Positions 1-8,498 of a stretch of DNA of 37,345 nucleotides are shown here, piece after piece. How positions within the stretch are numbered: position 1 is the stretch's first letter; the number at the start of each line of letters is the position of its first letter. The DNA lies in contig DOQG01000054.1 of the NCBI GenBank assembly GCA_003512525.1, positions 1-37,345 on the forward strand, in the 5' to 3' direction. The stretch is from Oscillospiraceae bacterium (GTDB lineage: Bacteria; Bacillota; Clostridia; Oscillospirales; Ruminococcaceae). The position numbers and the translations under genes are program-made. The notes beneath the pieces were generated by a model. The model made no database searches, was not told where the DNA came from, and was given only the letters and a program-made list of their open reading frames with translations.

Positions 1-2
1 CT

Positions 3-149
3 TACCCTAGTCCCTTTGGTTCTCTCCCTCGATAATAGCAGCAATGTTATCGCATAGAATAGCGAACCCGAGAAGTGCTGTCCCGCAAAAGGCAGTATCG
101 GTAGCCTGCTATCACTGTTAATTGCTAAAACGGTATAACAGAAGTACAC
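3..149 (-). other. Open minus-strand frame at window edge, probably not a gene
   Basis: A frame starting GTG at 149 stays open to the window edge (about 49 codons) and encodes a hydrophobic stretch rich in Leu, Ser and Phe. There is no convincing ribosome binding site and I recognise no family. Everything else in 1-160 is unassigned. It could be a coding fragment continuing outside the window, or part of a non-coding repeat. Confidence 0.12.
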
Positions 150-171
150 TAAAAGGCTTTTTCCACATACC

Positions 172-222
172 AAAAAAGTGAGCCAAGCGCACTATTTTTG
201 CGCTTCGACTCACTTTTCCTTT
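172..222 (-). terminator. Bidirectional hairpin terminator
   Basis: Arms AAAAGTGAG (174-182) and CTCACTTTT (209-217) enclose an inner stem AGCGC/GCGCT (186-190, 200-204). A and T runs lie on both flanks, so it can act on either strand. It lies beyond the nfnAB terminator and probably separates that operon from the neighbour off the left edge. Confidence 0.65.
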
Positions 223-260
223 TTTGTGGCTGTATCACAGCCCCTTTTTCTGTAAACAAA

Positions 261-288
261 ACAGGCTGATGCAAACGCATCAGCCTGT
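261..288 (-). terminator. Terminator of the nfnAB operon
   Basis: A perfect 12-bp stem (261-272 with 277-288) has the loop AAAC. On the minus strand it is followed by TTTTGTTT. It begins about 20 nt after the stop of the nfnB-like gene. Confidence 0.75.
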
Positions 289-309
289 CAATATATCCTT
301 TAACCGTTA

Positions 310-1698
310 TCAGTTCTTGCTCAGATATTCATCAATGCTCTGTGCCGCCTGCTTACCTGCGCCCATAGCAAGAATAACCGTAGCTGCACCTGTAACTGCG
401 TCACCGCCGGCATAAACACCCTCACGGGTTGTCTGCATTGTGTCTTCGTTAACAATAAGACAACCTCTCTTGTTGGTGTCAAGACCGGGAGTTGTGCTTC
501 TGATAAGGGGGTTGGGAGTTGTGCCGATTGACATGATGACCGTATCAACGGGAAGCTCGAAGTTGCTTCCTTCCTTAGCAATAGGCCTACGTCTGCCGCT
601 TGCGTCAGGCTCGCCGAGTTCCATCTCAATGCACTCCATTGCTCTTACTCTGCCGTTCTCGTCACCGAGTATCTTGACAGGGTTGTTGAGGGTCTTGAAG
701 ATGACTCCCTCTTCCATAGCGTGATGTACTTCTTCCTTACGGGCAGGTATTTCTTCCATACCTCTGCGGTATACAATGTATACATTTTCAGCGCCAAGAC
801 GCTTTGCACATCTTGCGGCATCCATAGCAACGTTACCGCCGCCGACAACCGCTACCGACTTGCTCTTGATGATAGGCGTATCATAGTCCTCAAGATAAGC
901 CTTCATAAGGTTTGTTCTTGTGAGGTACTCGTTGGCCGAGTAAACACCGATGAGATCCTCGCCCTCGATACCCATGAATGAGGGAAGACCTGCACCCGAG
1001 CCGATGAAGATAGCCTTGTAGCCCATCTCAAACAGCTCGTCTACCGACAGAACACGACCGATGACCATGTTTGTCTTTACTTCAACACCGAGATCCTGAA
1101 GATTTTCTACTTCCTTCTTAACTATAGCCTTGGGGAGTCTGAATTCGGGGATACCGTAAACCAGAACGCCGCCTGCTGTGTGGAATGCTTCAAATACTGT
1201 TACTTCGTAACCCTTCTTTGCAAGGTCGCCTGCACAGGTAAGACCTGAAGGGCCTGCACCTACAACTGCAACCTTCTTGCCGTTCGACTGGGGCTTAACA
1301 GCCTTTGCATCGCTGTGCTTCATATGGTAGTCAGCACAGAAACGCTCAAGACGTCCGATCGAAACGCTCTCGCCCTTGATACCTCTTACGCACTTGCCCT
1401 CGCACTGATTTTCCTGAGGACAAACACGGCCGCTGATTGCGGGGAGGCTGTTTGTGCTTGTGATTATCTCGTATGCTTCTTCAAACTTGCCCTCTGCTAC
1501 CTTTGCTACAAACTCGGGTATTCTTACGTTAACGGGGCAACCGCTTACGCAGGGCTTGTTCTTACAGTTAAGGCAACGTGATGCTTCTTCCATTGCCATT
1601 TCTTCTGTATATCCCATTGCAACTTCGAGGAAGTTCTTGTTTCTTACGTTAGGATCCTGTTCGGGCATAGGAACCTTAGTTAATGACATATTAGGCAT
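310..1698 (-). CDS. nfnB: NfnB-like subunit / glutamate synthase small-chain family flavoprotein
   Basis: This 462-residue flavoprotein fits the large subunit of NADH-dependent reduced ferredoxin:NADP+ oxidoreductase, a cytoplasmic electron-bifurcating complex. The N-terminal Fe-S domain shows Cys42, 45, 50, 54 and a second group at 93, 99, 103. An FAD motif (VAVVGAGPSGL, about residue 143) and a second dinucleotide motif (VAVVGGGNVAMDAA, about 283) follow. Start ATG 1698 has AAAGGA about 10 nt upstream. It lies directly downstream of an NfnA-like gene, and this pairing is the main reason for preferring Nfn over gltD, since no large glutamate synthase gene is nearby. Alternatives in the same family are the glutamate synthase small subunit and sulfide dehydrogenase SudA. 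Confidence 0.85.
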   Translation of the reverse strand: MPNMSLTKVPMPEQDPNVRNKNFLEVAMGYTEEMAMEEASRCLNCKNKPCVSGCPVNVRIPEFVAKVAEGKFEEAYEIITSTNSLPAISGRVCPQENQCEGKCVRGIKGESVSIGRLERFCADYHMKHSDAKAVKPQSNGKKVAVVGAGPSGLTCAGDLAKKGYEVTVFEAFHTAGGVLVYGIPEFRLPKAIVKKEVENLQDLGVEVKTNMVIGRVLSVDELFEMGYKAIFIGSGAGLPSFMGIEGEDLIGVYSANEYLTRTNLMKAYLEDYDTPIIKSKSVAVVGGGNVAMDAARCAKRLGAENVYIVYRRGMEEIPARKEEVHHAMEEGVIFKTLNNPVKILGDENGRVRAMECIEMELGEPDASGRRRPIAKEGSNFELPVDTVIMSIGTTPNPLIRSTTPGLDTNKRGCLIVNEDTMQTTREGVYAGGDAVTGAATVILAMGAGKQAAQSIDEYLSKN

Positions 1699-1716
1699 TT
1701 TCTTATCGTCCTTTCC

Positions 1717-2553
1717 TTACTGCTCAGCCTTGTAGAGTCTGCAGTGCTCTCTGTCGTGAGCTTCTTTTTCCTTGTATGTCGAGTTACGCTTCATCAGCTC
1801 GTCAAAGTTTACTAAATGACCGTCAAAGTCAGGTCCGTCAACACAGGCAAACTTGATCTTTCCGCCGACATTTACACGGCAGCCGCCGCACATACCTGTA
1901 CCGTCGATCATAATAGGATTGAGCGATACAAGAGTCTTTATGCCGTAAGGACGGGTAACCTCACAGACAAACTTCATCATAGGAACAGGTCCTATCGCAA
2001 CAACGAGATCGTACTTGTTGCCGGCATCGATAAGGCTCTGGAGCTTGTTTGTTACAAAGCCCTTTTCGCCGTATGAGCCGTCATCTGTCGTAATATAGAA
2101 ATTGGTGCTTGCTTTCTTGAACTCATCTTCAAGAATAACGATATCCTTATTTCTGAAACCTGCAATAACATCAACCTCAACACCCTCGTTGAATAACTGC
2201 TTTGCAGAAGGATAAGCGATAGCGTTACCTACGCCGCCGCCGATAACACATACCTTTTTAGCGCCCTCAAAGTCTGTTGCCTTGCCGAGAGGACCTACAA
2301 AGTCGAGCAGTGCATCGCCCTCCTTGAGCTGTGATAAAAGCATAGTAGTCTGACCTACTATCTGGAATATGATGGTAATAGTACCCTTTTCTCTGTCGTA
2401 ATCCGAAATGGTAAGAGGTATTCTCTCGCCCTTTTCGTCAACACGCAGAATGATGAACTGACCTGCCAACGCCTTCTTCGCAATGAAGGGAGCGTCTACC
2501 TCCATCAGTACAACATTTTCGTTGAGCTGACGTCTTTTGAGTATTTTATACAT
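1717..2553 (-). CDS. nfnA: NfnA-like ferredoxin-NADP reductase subunit (FAD and 2Fe-2S)
   Basis: This 278-residue protein belongs to the dihydroorotate dehydrogenase electron-transfer/SudB/NfnA family. It has an N-terminal FAD-binding barrel, with RIPLTISDYD around residues 44-53, then an NAD-binding part with VCVIGGGVGN (101-110). The C-terminal 2Fe-2S cluster segment has Cys222, Cys225 and Cys237 visible. ATG 2553 follows GGAAAGGG by about 9 nt. It is first in a two-gene operon, 18 nt before the NfnB-like gene, with a good promoter upstream. By family knowledge the pair couples NADH and reduced ferredoxin oxidation to NADP+ reduction. PyrK or SudB are alternative names, but no pyrD is adjacent. 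Confidence 0.85.
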   Translation of the reverse strand: MYKILKRRQLNENVVLMEVDAPFIAKKALAGQFIILRVDEKGERIPLTISDYDREKGTITIIFQIVGQTTMLLSQLKEGDALLDFVGPLGKATDFEGAKKVCVIGGGVGNAIAYPSAKQLFNEGVEVDVIAGFRNKDIVILEDEFKKASTNFYITTDDGSYGEKGFVTNKLQSLIDAGNKYDLVVAIGPVPMMKFVCEVTRPYGIKTLVSLNPIMIDGTGMCGGCRVNVGGKIKFACVDGPDFDGHLVNFDELMKRNSTYKEKEAHDREHCRLYKAEQ

Positions 2554-2625
2554 TGTAAAAACCCTTTCCTTTCGTTATATGTGGAAAATTCTGCAAAACA
2601 CAGAAATTCCGATCCGCCACACCAT

Positions 2626-2654
2626 AGTATAGCAGATTGCCGCAAAAAATTCAA
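2626..2654 (-). promoter_or_regulatory. Promoter of nfnAB
   Basis: On the minus strand TTGAAT (2649-2654) and TATACT (2626-2631) are separated by 17 nt, about 70 nt before the nfnA start. The rest of the 2554-2907 intergenic region holds the divergent promoter at 2801 and nothing else I recognise. Confidence 0.65.
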
Positions 2655-2800
2655 GCGTTTTCGATATTTATATATTGAATAGCACCATTACTTAAAGTGA
2701 TGATGAAAAAGAAGCCGTGGCGGCGAAAACATTTATACGGCTGATTTTCTGTGATTTAAAGCACTGAGGAGCGTATACGGCGCAATCGACCTTTTTCTCG

Positions 2801-2829
2801 TTGACAAAAACTGCGAAATGAGGTATAAT
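2801..2829 (+). promoter_or_regulatory. Promoter of the YbhN-like gene
   Basis: Consensus TTGACA (2801-2806) and TATAAT (2824-2829) have 17-nt spacing. The expected transcript has a leader of about 70 nt before ATG 2908. Confidence 0.8.
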
Positions 2830-2907
2830 TATAATGTTATCGTAAAATGGGATTATAGGTGTGTAAAGGTCGGAATATAATGCCTTTACTTAAAACCGGG
2901 AGGCTTA

Positions 2908-4023
2908 ATGAAAAAGAAAAAATCGAATAAGCTAAACCTTATTATTTGTGCCATTGCATTTGTATTTATGATTTTTTATGTTTATTTTGTGGACGGATTT
3001 GACAATCTCGTCAATTCTATCCGGAAGATAAACGTCGGATTTTTGTTTATAGCGGTCAGTCTTATGATGGTATACTGGCTGCTGGAGGCGCTTGGTATCC
3101 ATGCGGCGCTGAGAACAACATATCCGAAAGCAAAGTTCAGCAGAACGTTTATGACAGCATTGCTGGGTCAGTATTTCAATTGTATCACTCCGTCCTCTAC
3201 GGGCGGTCAGCCTATGCAGGTGTATTATTTCACAAAGTTCGGCGTTCCTATGTCACACGCTATGACGGCGCTCCTCAGCAAATTCATAATGTATCAGTTT
3301 GTGCTGACGGGATATTCCGCAGTGGTACTTATAGCACGATTCAAGAATTTCTCGACTGATTACGCACCGCTTATGGCGTTGGTAATTCTTGGATTTATCA
3401 TAAATACTATCGTAATAATACTGCTTTTTATGCTGGCATTTTTCAAGAAGCCCGTAAAGAAGCTGGCTGTATGGGCAGTAAAGCTACTTGCCAAGATACA
3501 CATTTTCAAGTTCCGCTTTATAAAGAGCGAGGAAGATAAGATAAAGAAGATCAAGTCCGTTGAGGATATTGTAGACGAATATCATGATAATTTCGTGTTC
3601 ATTAAGAAAAAACCGTGGCTTATCATACGACTGATTATTTACAATATAATTCAGCTGACGGCTTACTTCTCGATCTCGTATGTAATTTATCTCGGCTTCG
3701 GACTGTCGGGTACGGATTATCTTACCATTATTTCGTGTCAGGCGTTCGTGCTGATGATCTCGGCATTTATGCCTTTGCCGGGTGCGCTCGGTGCGGCGGA
3801 GGGCAGTTACACACTGTTCTTCAGCAATATATTTATCGGTGCGGACGGAACAAAGTATGTCGGTATCTCAACGTTTATATGGAGATTTCTTACATTCTAT
3901 CTGCCGATAATTGCAGGACTTATATTATCCACGTTTGTGGGAAAATTCATGAATGTAGAAGCTCCGGACAAATCTACTATCGAGCTTACCGAAGAAGAGC
4001 TGAAAGGTGATCCGATAGACTGA
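2908..4023 (+). CDS. UPF0104/YbhN-type membrane protein (LPG synthase TM-domain family)
   Basis: This 371-residue integral membrane protein has about eight hydrophobic segments; the first is at residues 9-29 and the last near 335. The segment TPSSTGGQP (about residues 95-103) and the late PLPGALGAAEG stretch (about 290-300) are typical of the lysylphosphatidylglycerol synthetase transmembrane family (PF03706). Those proteins are flippase-like or polyprenyl-lipid-associated. No catalytic aminoacyl-transfer domain is attached, so it should not be called MprF. The start has GGGAGG at 2897-2902 and a consensus promoter. It appears to be transcribed alone. Its substrate cannot be told from sequence. 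Confidence 0.8.
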   Translation: MKKKKSNKLNLIICAIAFVFMIFYVYFVDGFDNLVNSIRKINVGFLFIAVSLMMVYWLLEALGIHAALRTTYPKAKFSRTFMTALLGQYFNCITPSSTGGQPMQVYYFTKFGVPMSHAMTALLSKFIMYQFVLTGYSAVVLIARFKNFSTDYAPLMALVILGFIINTIVIILLFMLAFFKKPVKKLAVWAVKLLAKIHIFKFRFIKSEEDKIKKIKSVEDIVDEYHDNFVFIKKKPWLIIRLIIYNIIQLTAYFSISYVIYLGFGLSGTDYLTIISCQAFVLMISAFMPLPGALGAAEGSYTLFFSNIFIGADGTKYVGISTFIWRFLTFYLPIIAGLILSTFVGKFMNVEAPDKSTIELTEEELKGDPID

Positions 4024-4049
4024 TCGCTTAAAATTTACAAAATGATCTT

Positions 4050-4077
4050 ACGGCAGAGGGCGTGCGCTTTCTGCCGT
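4050..4077 (+). terminator. Possible terminator after the YbhN-like gene
   Basis: Arms ACGGCAGA (4050-4057) and TCTGCCGT (4070-4077) are followed by TTTG only. The stem is good and the U-tract weak. Confidence 0.45.
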
Positions 4078-4249
4078 TTGCTGTATCTGGGGCGCAAAGT
4101 GCGATAAGTCGAAAACGGCTCTACGAAGCCAATGCAACCGCAAATTTACATAAAAATATTCAAAAGCAACACAAAGTAGGTAGACCTTACATTGCTCTTT
4201 GTGGTATCATCACGTCAGACAGAAAAGCTGTCGGAAAGGATATGTATAT

Positions 4250-5155
4250 ATGAGCTTAGGAACAAATATTCAGTTTTACAGAAAGCAAAAAAATATGACG
4301 CAGGAGGATCTGGCGGAGTTTATGAACGTGTCACGTCAGACTGTGTCAAAGTGGGAATCTGACACTGCGTTTCCCGAAACGGATAAGCTTATCACGCTGA
4401 GCGATTACTTTGGCTGCACGCTTGACGAACTGATCAAGGGCAGTGCAGAAGAAAACTTTACAGAAGACACCGCAGGATATGATAAGGAAATGAACAGCTT
4501 TACAAGGGCTATCTGTCTTGGTACTGCAACTGTGCTTGCAGGTGTTACCACACTGCTTTTTACGGTAGGTCTGGGACTTGACGAAACCATAGCTGCGGCG
4601 ATATTCATGCTGTTTGTGACAGTTGGCACGGCGATATTTATAGTAAGCGGCATACGACACGACAACTATGTCAAAGAAAATCCCAATATCAAGCCGTTTT
4701 ACAGCGTAGAGCAGATAAAGGCATTCAGAAATAAATTCCCCGCTGTTATCGCCGGCGGTACGGTGCTTGTACTGTTCGGCGTAATTGCATTGATGGTAAT
4801 GCAGAGCTTTGTCGGCAAGATTGCGCCCGATGTTATGACGGAGGAAAGTTTTGATGCGCTGTGCGCGGCTGTTCTGCTTTTATGTGTTACTGTTGCCGCG
4901 CCTATGTTTATATATGGCGGTATGCAGTATGCAAAGTATGATATTGAAGAGTACAACAAGGAAAATAACCCCGACAAGCCGTTCGCGGACAGACTTATGT
5001 CGGCTATATCCGGCGGTATAATGCTTGCGGCGACTATTGTGCTTTTTATAATGGGATTTTGTTTTGATAACTGGGAATTGTGCTGGATAGGTTATCCGAT
5101 AGGCGGTGTTCTTATAGGGATTGTAAACTGTATATTCAGTGCTGTAAAAAAATAA
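4250..5155 (+). CDS. Membrane-anchored XRE-family HTH regulator
   Basis: A 301-residue protein. Residues 1-62 form a Cro/CI-type helix-turn-helix (MTQEDLAEFMNVSRQTVSKW, with KW after the recognition helix). The rest has about six hydrophobic segments separated by short charged loops, two of them carrying similar YVKENPNIKPF / YNKENNPDKPF stretches. This suggests an internally duplicated membrane unit. Start ATG 4250 is preceded by GGAAAGGA at 4233-4240; an upstream in-frame GTG-type extension lacks a ribosome site. It would be a DNA-binding protein tethered to the membrane, perhaps sensing envelope state. This class is frequent in clostridia and target genes are unknown. Confidence 0.75.
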   Translation: MSLGTNIQFYRKQKNMTQEDLAEFMNVSRQTVSKWESDTAFPETDKLITLSDYFGCTLDELIKGSAEENFTEDTAGYDKEMNSFTRAICLGTATVLAGVTTLLFTVGLGLDETIAAAIFMLFVTVGTAIFIVSGIRHDNYVKENPNIKPFYSVEQIKAFRNKFPAVIAGGTVLVLFGVIALMVMQSFVGKIAPDVMTEESFDALCAAVLLLCVTVAAPMFIYGGMQYAKYDIEEYNKENNPDKPFADRLMSAISGGIMLAATIVLFIMGFCFDNWELCWIGYPIGGVLIGIVNCIFSAVKK

Positions 5156-5163
5156 GCGGATAC

Positions 5164-5192
5164 TTGCATAATTTTTGTGAATATGGTACAAT
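5164..5192 (+). promoter_or_regulatory. Promoter of the M20 peptidase gene
   Basis: TTGCAT (5164-5169) and TACAAT (5187-5192) are spaced by 17 nt, about 70 nt before the GTG start. Confidence 0.6.
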
Positions 5193-5261
5193 TAAAAAGC
5201 GATAACTGTTACAGTTCTACAGCAACAGCTATCGTAATAAATGATTTGAGGAATTTTCACC

Positions 5262-6746
5262 GTGAACCCTTTATTGATTGTACTGTATGTTTTGCTCGGA
5301 CTGCTTGCGGTATACGCCGTACTGTTTCTTATTGCGGTACTCCGTGCCGTATTTATGAAGAAAGAATTTGCGGACGATAAGCCGTTCGATCCGTATAAGG
5401 ACGGTATCGACTGCGACACCCACGCAGAGCATCTGTCGAAGATTATACAAGTGCCGACTGTAAGTATCCGTGGCAGAAACGATAACACCGAGATCTATAA
5501 ATTCCACGACCTGCTCGAACAGCAGTACCCGAATATCCACAGGGTATGCGAGCGTGTCGATATTGACGGAGCGTTGCTGTTTATCTGGCACGGTAAGGAC
5601 AAAACCAGAAATCCGATATGCCTTATGTCGCATCAGGATGTTGTTCCTGCCGACAGCGAAAAGTGGAAGTACGACGCTTTTTCGGGTAAGATAGCCGAGG
5701 GTAAGATCTGGGGCAGAGGTACGGTCGATACTAAGGGCGCATTATGCGCCATACTCGAAAGCATAGAGGAGCTTATAAAAGAGGGCTTCACCCCCGTGTG
5801 CGATGTCTATGTCGGAAGCTCCAACAACGAAGAAATAACCGGTGACGGCGCAGTAAAAACGGTCGAATATCTTTATGAAAAGGGCATACATTTCGATCTC
5901 GTTATGGACGAGGGCGGCTCGGTGATGTCGTATGAGGACAGCGTCAAGGGCAGAATGGTAGCCCACAACGCTATGATAGGCATACTCGAAAAGGGCAGAG
6001 CCAACATAAAGTTCACTGCAAGGAGCAGGGGCGGTCACGCAAGCGTGCCGTTCAACAATAATCCCTTTGCAAAGCTGTCAAAGCTGATGTATATAATCGA
6101 ACACAGAAACCCGTTCAAGAAAAGGATAACCCACCCCGCAAGAGTGCAGTATCACGCTATGGCACCGTATATGCACCACTTCAGACACCGCCTGCTGTAC
6201 GGAAATCTATGGCTTTTTGCGCCGATAGCACCGTACATAATGCACAGGATAGGCGGACCTGCGGGAGCGGTGGTAAAGACCACCTGCATTTTCACTATGG
6301 CAGAGGGAAGCAAGGGCGCAAACGTGATTCCCGAAAAAGCAAGCGTTACCGCAAACTGTCGCTTTATGGTGCACGAGCCTTTACCTCAGTCGTATAAAAA
6401 GCTCGGAAAGCTGTGCCACAAGCTCGGCATTTCAATGGAAATGCTGGCAGGCTTTGACGTTCCGCCTGTTGCGGATATGAACTGCTATGCGTACAAATAT
6501 GTCAACAAGAGGATAAAGGAAACCTTCGGCGATATCCCGAGAATACCTTATATAATGCTTGCAGGCACCGACTCGCGCCACTATACGAAAATATGCGACT
6601 GCGTACTGAGATTTGTTCCGCTTATGATGACAGGTGCACAGCTTAACAGCGCACACGCTATAAATGAAAATCTTAATGTAGAGTCACTTGAACGAGGAAT
6701 AGTTTTCTATCACGACTTTATAAAGAATTATGGCTCGGAGCTGTAA
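5262..6746 (+). CDS. M20 family metallopeptidase (carboxypeptidase PM20D1-like)
   Basis: A 494-residue protein with a single N-terminal membrane segment (residues 2-28), then an M20 zinc peptidase domain. Visible metal-site motifs are LMSHQDVVPA (first His/Asp), WGRGTVDTKGALCA (bridging Asp) and NNEEITGDGA (Glu pair). MDEGG and a late GTDSRHYTK carry further ligands. This order matches the M20 family, and the N-terminal anchor plus length resemble the PM20D1/CPS1 group that releases or condenses amino acids. GTG 5262 follows TTGAGGAA; no ATG lies closer to the hydrophobic segment. It is apparently monocistronic. The substrate is unknown. Confidence 0.85.
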   Translation: MNPLLIVLYVLLGLLAVYAVLFLIAVLRAVFMKKEFADDKPFDPYKDGIDCDTHAEHLSKIIQVPTVSIRGRNDNTEIYKFHDLLEQQYPNIHRVCERVDIDGALLFIWHGKDKTRNPICLMSHQDVVPADSEKWKYDAFSGKIAEGKIWGRGTVDTKGALCAILESIEELIKEGFTPVCDVYVGSSNNEEITGDGAVKTVEYLYEKGIHFDLVMDEGGSVMSYEDSVKGRMVAHNAMIGILEKGRANIKFTARSRGGHASVPFNNNPFAKLSKLMYIIEHRNPFKKRITHPARVQYHAMAPYMHHFRHRLLYGNLWLFAPIAPYIMHRIGGPAGAVVKTTCIFTMAEGSKGANVIPEKASVTANCRFMVHEPLPQSYKKLGKLCHKLGISMEMLAGFDVPPVADMNCYAYKYVNKRIKETFGDIPRIPYIMLAGTDSRHYTKICDCVLRFVPLMMTGAQLNSAHAINENLNVESLERGIVFYHDFIKNYGSEL

Positions 6747-6807
6747 TTCGGACATAACCATGTCCGAAATCTCTGAAAGATAATATGGCGGCGGATAGTT
6801 CCGCCGC
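6747..6807 (+). terminator. Two hairpins after the M20 peptidase gene
   Basis: First hairpin: TTCGGACAT (6747-6755), loop AACC, ATGTCCGAA (6760-6768), starting next to the stop codon. Second: GCGGCGGA (6788-6795), loop TAGT, TCCGCCGC (6800-6807). Neither has a T-run directly after it, so termination is plausible but not certain. The second is nearly identical to the terminator at 7193-7212. Confidence 0.45.
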
Positions 6808-6845
6808 TCAGACTGCCGAAAAACCTATATTTTTTTGAAAAAGGG

Positions 6846-7134
6846 GTCGCAGGGGCGAAGCCCCCGACAGGGACTAGGGGCGGTAGCCCCAGTAATATAG
6901 CCCCGGCACGGATGCCGGGCGTGTATGCACAAAGGTTCTATGCAAGGATGCATACAAGTGGTCGAACAAAGTCGGTGCAGGACGCACCGACAACAAACGA
7001 CCACGATTGCACAGATGCAGAGCCAACAAAGCATACACAGCCCTTCACCACGGGGAAGGGGTTTGGGGTTTCGGCAAGGATGCCGATATAGAACGCCCAA
7101 AGGCTTTGCAGGACGCAAAGCCCACAAAGCGTTC
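6846..7134. repeat. Hairpin-dense structured element with nested palindromes
   Basis: At least nine perfect or near-perfect inverted repeats lie within about 290 nt. Single hairpins are 6852-6864, 6877-6890, 6902-6919, 6939-6954, 6971-6991, 7008-7019, 7041-7060, 7072-7085 and 7102-7122. Several are nested inside longer-range arms: 6921-6928 pairs with 7031-7038, 6934-6938 with 7020-7024, 6958-6964 with 6998-7004, and 7091-7096 with 7129-7134. The single-stranded joints repeatedly read ACAAA or AACAAA on both sides, and five loops read CGGA, AGGA or AGGAC. No plausible gene is present; the open frames here are by-products of the palindromes. It may be a structured RNA or a palindromic mobile repeat. 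Confidence 0.7.
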
Positions 7135-7192
7135 TTATAGGGATAGAGAATTTGCTCTATTTTTATAAATACAGACTTTTTCTACAAACTGG

Positions 7193-7218
7193 GCGGCGGA
7201 TCGTTCCGCCGCTTTTTT
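7193..7218 (+). terminator. Rho-independent terminator
   Basis: Stem GCGGCGGA (7193-7200), loop TCGT, TCCGCCGC (7205-7212), then six T. It would end any transcript covering the hairpin element or reading through from the M20 gene. Confidence 0.8.
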
Positions 7219-7271
7219 CTTACCCACTCGGCATTTTTGACGAAAAAACACCGCCCGAATTGCAAAAGTCA

Positions 7272-7300
7272 TTGACAATACCCAAAATAGATAGTATAAT
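7272..7300 (+). promoter_or_regulatory. Promoter of serC-serA
   Basis: TTGACA (7272-7277) and TATAAT (7295-7300) have 17-nt spacing. The leader of about 75 nt carries two small hairpins (GGCGA/TCGCC and ACGGTA/TACCGT), with no recognisable riboswitch. Confidence 0.8.
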
Positions 7301-7383
7301 AATATAGTACGCAGGCGAAATTCGCCATAGCGGTATTCGGAAACACGGTATTTTACCGTAATATAACATGGAGGCTTTTGGTA

Positions 7384-8463
7384 ATGAGAGTTTACAACTT
7401 TAGCGCAGGTCCTGCGGTACTTCCCGAAGAGGTACTTAAAGAAGCAGCAGATGAAATGCTTGACTACAAAGGAACGGGTATGTCCGTTATGGAGATGTCC
7501 CACCGCTCAAAGGCATATGATGCAATTATAAAGGAAGCAGAAAAGGATATCCGTGACCTTATGAATATCCCCGACAACTACAAGGTCCTGTTCTTACAGG
7601 GCGGTGCATCACAGCAGTTCGCGGCAGTTCCCATGAACCTTATGAAGAACGGCAAGGCTGCTTACATAATCACAGGTCAGTGGGCTAAGAAGGCATATCA
7701 GGAGGCACAGAAGTACGGCGAGGCTGTAGCTGTTGCATCATCGGCAGATAAGACTTTCTCCTATATCCCCGATTGCTCGGATCTTGATATCCCCGAAGAT
7801 GCAGACTATGTTTACATCTGCGAAAACAATACTATCTACGGTACAAAGTTCTGGCAGTTACCCAACACAAAGGGTAAGGATCTTGTAGCCGATGTATCTT
7901 CATGCTTCTTATCAGAGCCTGTTGACGTAACAAAGTACGGCGTTATCTACGGCGGCGTTCAGAAGAACGTTGGTCCTGCCGGTGTTGTTATCGCTATAAT
8001 CCGTGAAGACCTCATCAGAGATGACGTTAACCCCGCAACTCCCACAATGCTCAAGTGGAAGACACAGGCTGACGCTGATTCTCTTTATAACACACCTCCT
8101 TGCTACGGCATCTATATCTGCGGTAAGGTATTCAAGTGGATAAAGAAGATGGGCGGTCTTGAGGCTATGAAGGCTCACAATGAGAAGAAGGCAAAGATCC
8201 TTTACGATTTCCTCGATCAGTCCAAGCTGTTCAAGGGCACGGTTGAGAAGAAGGATCGTTCGCTGATGAACGTACCTTTCGTAACAGGCAACGAGGAGCT
8301 TGACGCAAAGTTCGTAAAGGAAGCTACAGCGGCAGGCTTTGTAAACCTCAAGGGTCACAGAACTGTAGGCGGTATGAGAGCTTCTATCTACAACGCTATG
8401 CCTACCGAGGGCGTTGAAAAGCTCGTTGAGTTTATGAAGAAGTTTGAAGCTGAAAACGCTTAA
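7384..8463 (+). CDS. serC: Phosphoserine aminotransferase
   Basis: A 359-residue class V PLP aminotransferase, converting 3-phosphohydroxypyruvate and glutamate to phosphoserine in the cytoplasm. It opens with the hallmark NFSAGPAVLPEEV. LQGGASQQF (71-79) contributes phosphate and substrate contacts. Asp170 (VADVSSCF) and Lys194 (GGVQKNVGPAG) are the cofactor-binding Asp and Schiff-base Lys. Start ATG 7384 has GGAGG at 7370-7374; the earlier TTG at 7378 is too close to that site. It is first in an operon with serA, 35 nt apart. A serB is not in the window. The length is normal for the family. Confidence 0.96.
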   Translation: MRVYNFSAGPAVLPEEVLKEAADEMLDYKGTGMSVMEMSHRSKAYDAIIKEAEKDIRDLMNIPDNYKVLFLQGGASQQFAAVPMNLMKNGKAAYIITGQWAKKAYQEAQKYGEAVAVASSADKTFSYIPDCSDLDIPEDADYVYICENNTIYGTKFWQLPNTKGKDLVADVSSCFLSEPVDVTKYGVIYGGVQKNVGPAGVVIAIIREDLIRDDVNPATPTMLKWKTQADADSLYNTPPCYGIYICGKVFKWIKKMGGLEAMKAHNEKKAKILYDFLDQSKLFKGTVEKKDRSLMNVPFVTGNEELDAKFVKEATAAGFVNLKGHRTVGGMRASIYNAMPTEGVEKLVEFMKKFEAENA

Positions 8464-8498
8464 GCGCTGATTTTAATTCAGTACAGGAGGATATACCA

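Noticed and set aside
310..1698. Glutamate synthase small subunit (gltD) as the primary name
   Set aside because: No large subunit gene is near and the adjacent NfnA-like partner argues for the Nfn complex, though the family is shared.
2908..4023. MprF lysylphosphatidylglycerol synthase
   Set aside because: Only the membrane domain is present; the C-terminal aminoacyl-transfer domain is missing.
6825..7127. A minus-strand open frame of about 100 codons across the hairpin element, rich in Cys, His and Pro
   Set aside because: Its content is dictated by the palindromic GC-rich sequence, it lacks a ribosome site, and a plus-strand frame overlaps it equally well.
6846..7134. CRISPR array
   Set aside because: There are many short palindromes, but the stems differ in sequence, units are irregularly spaced and no equal-length spacers or cas genes are seen.
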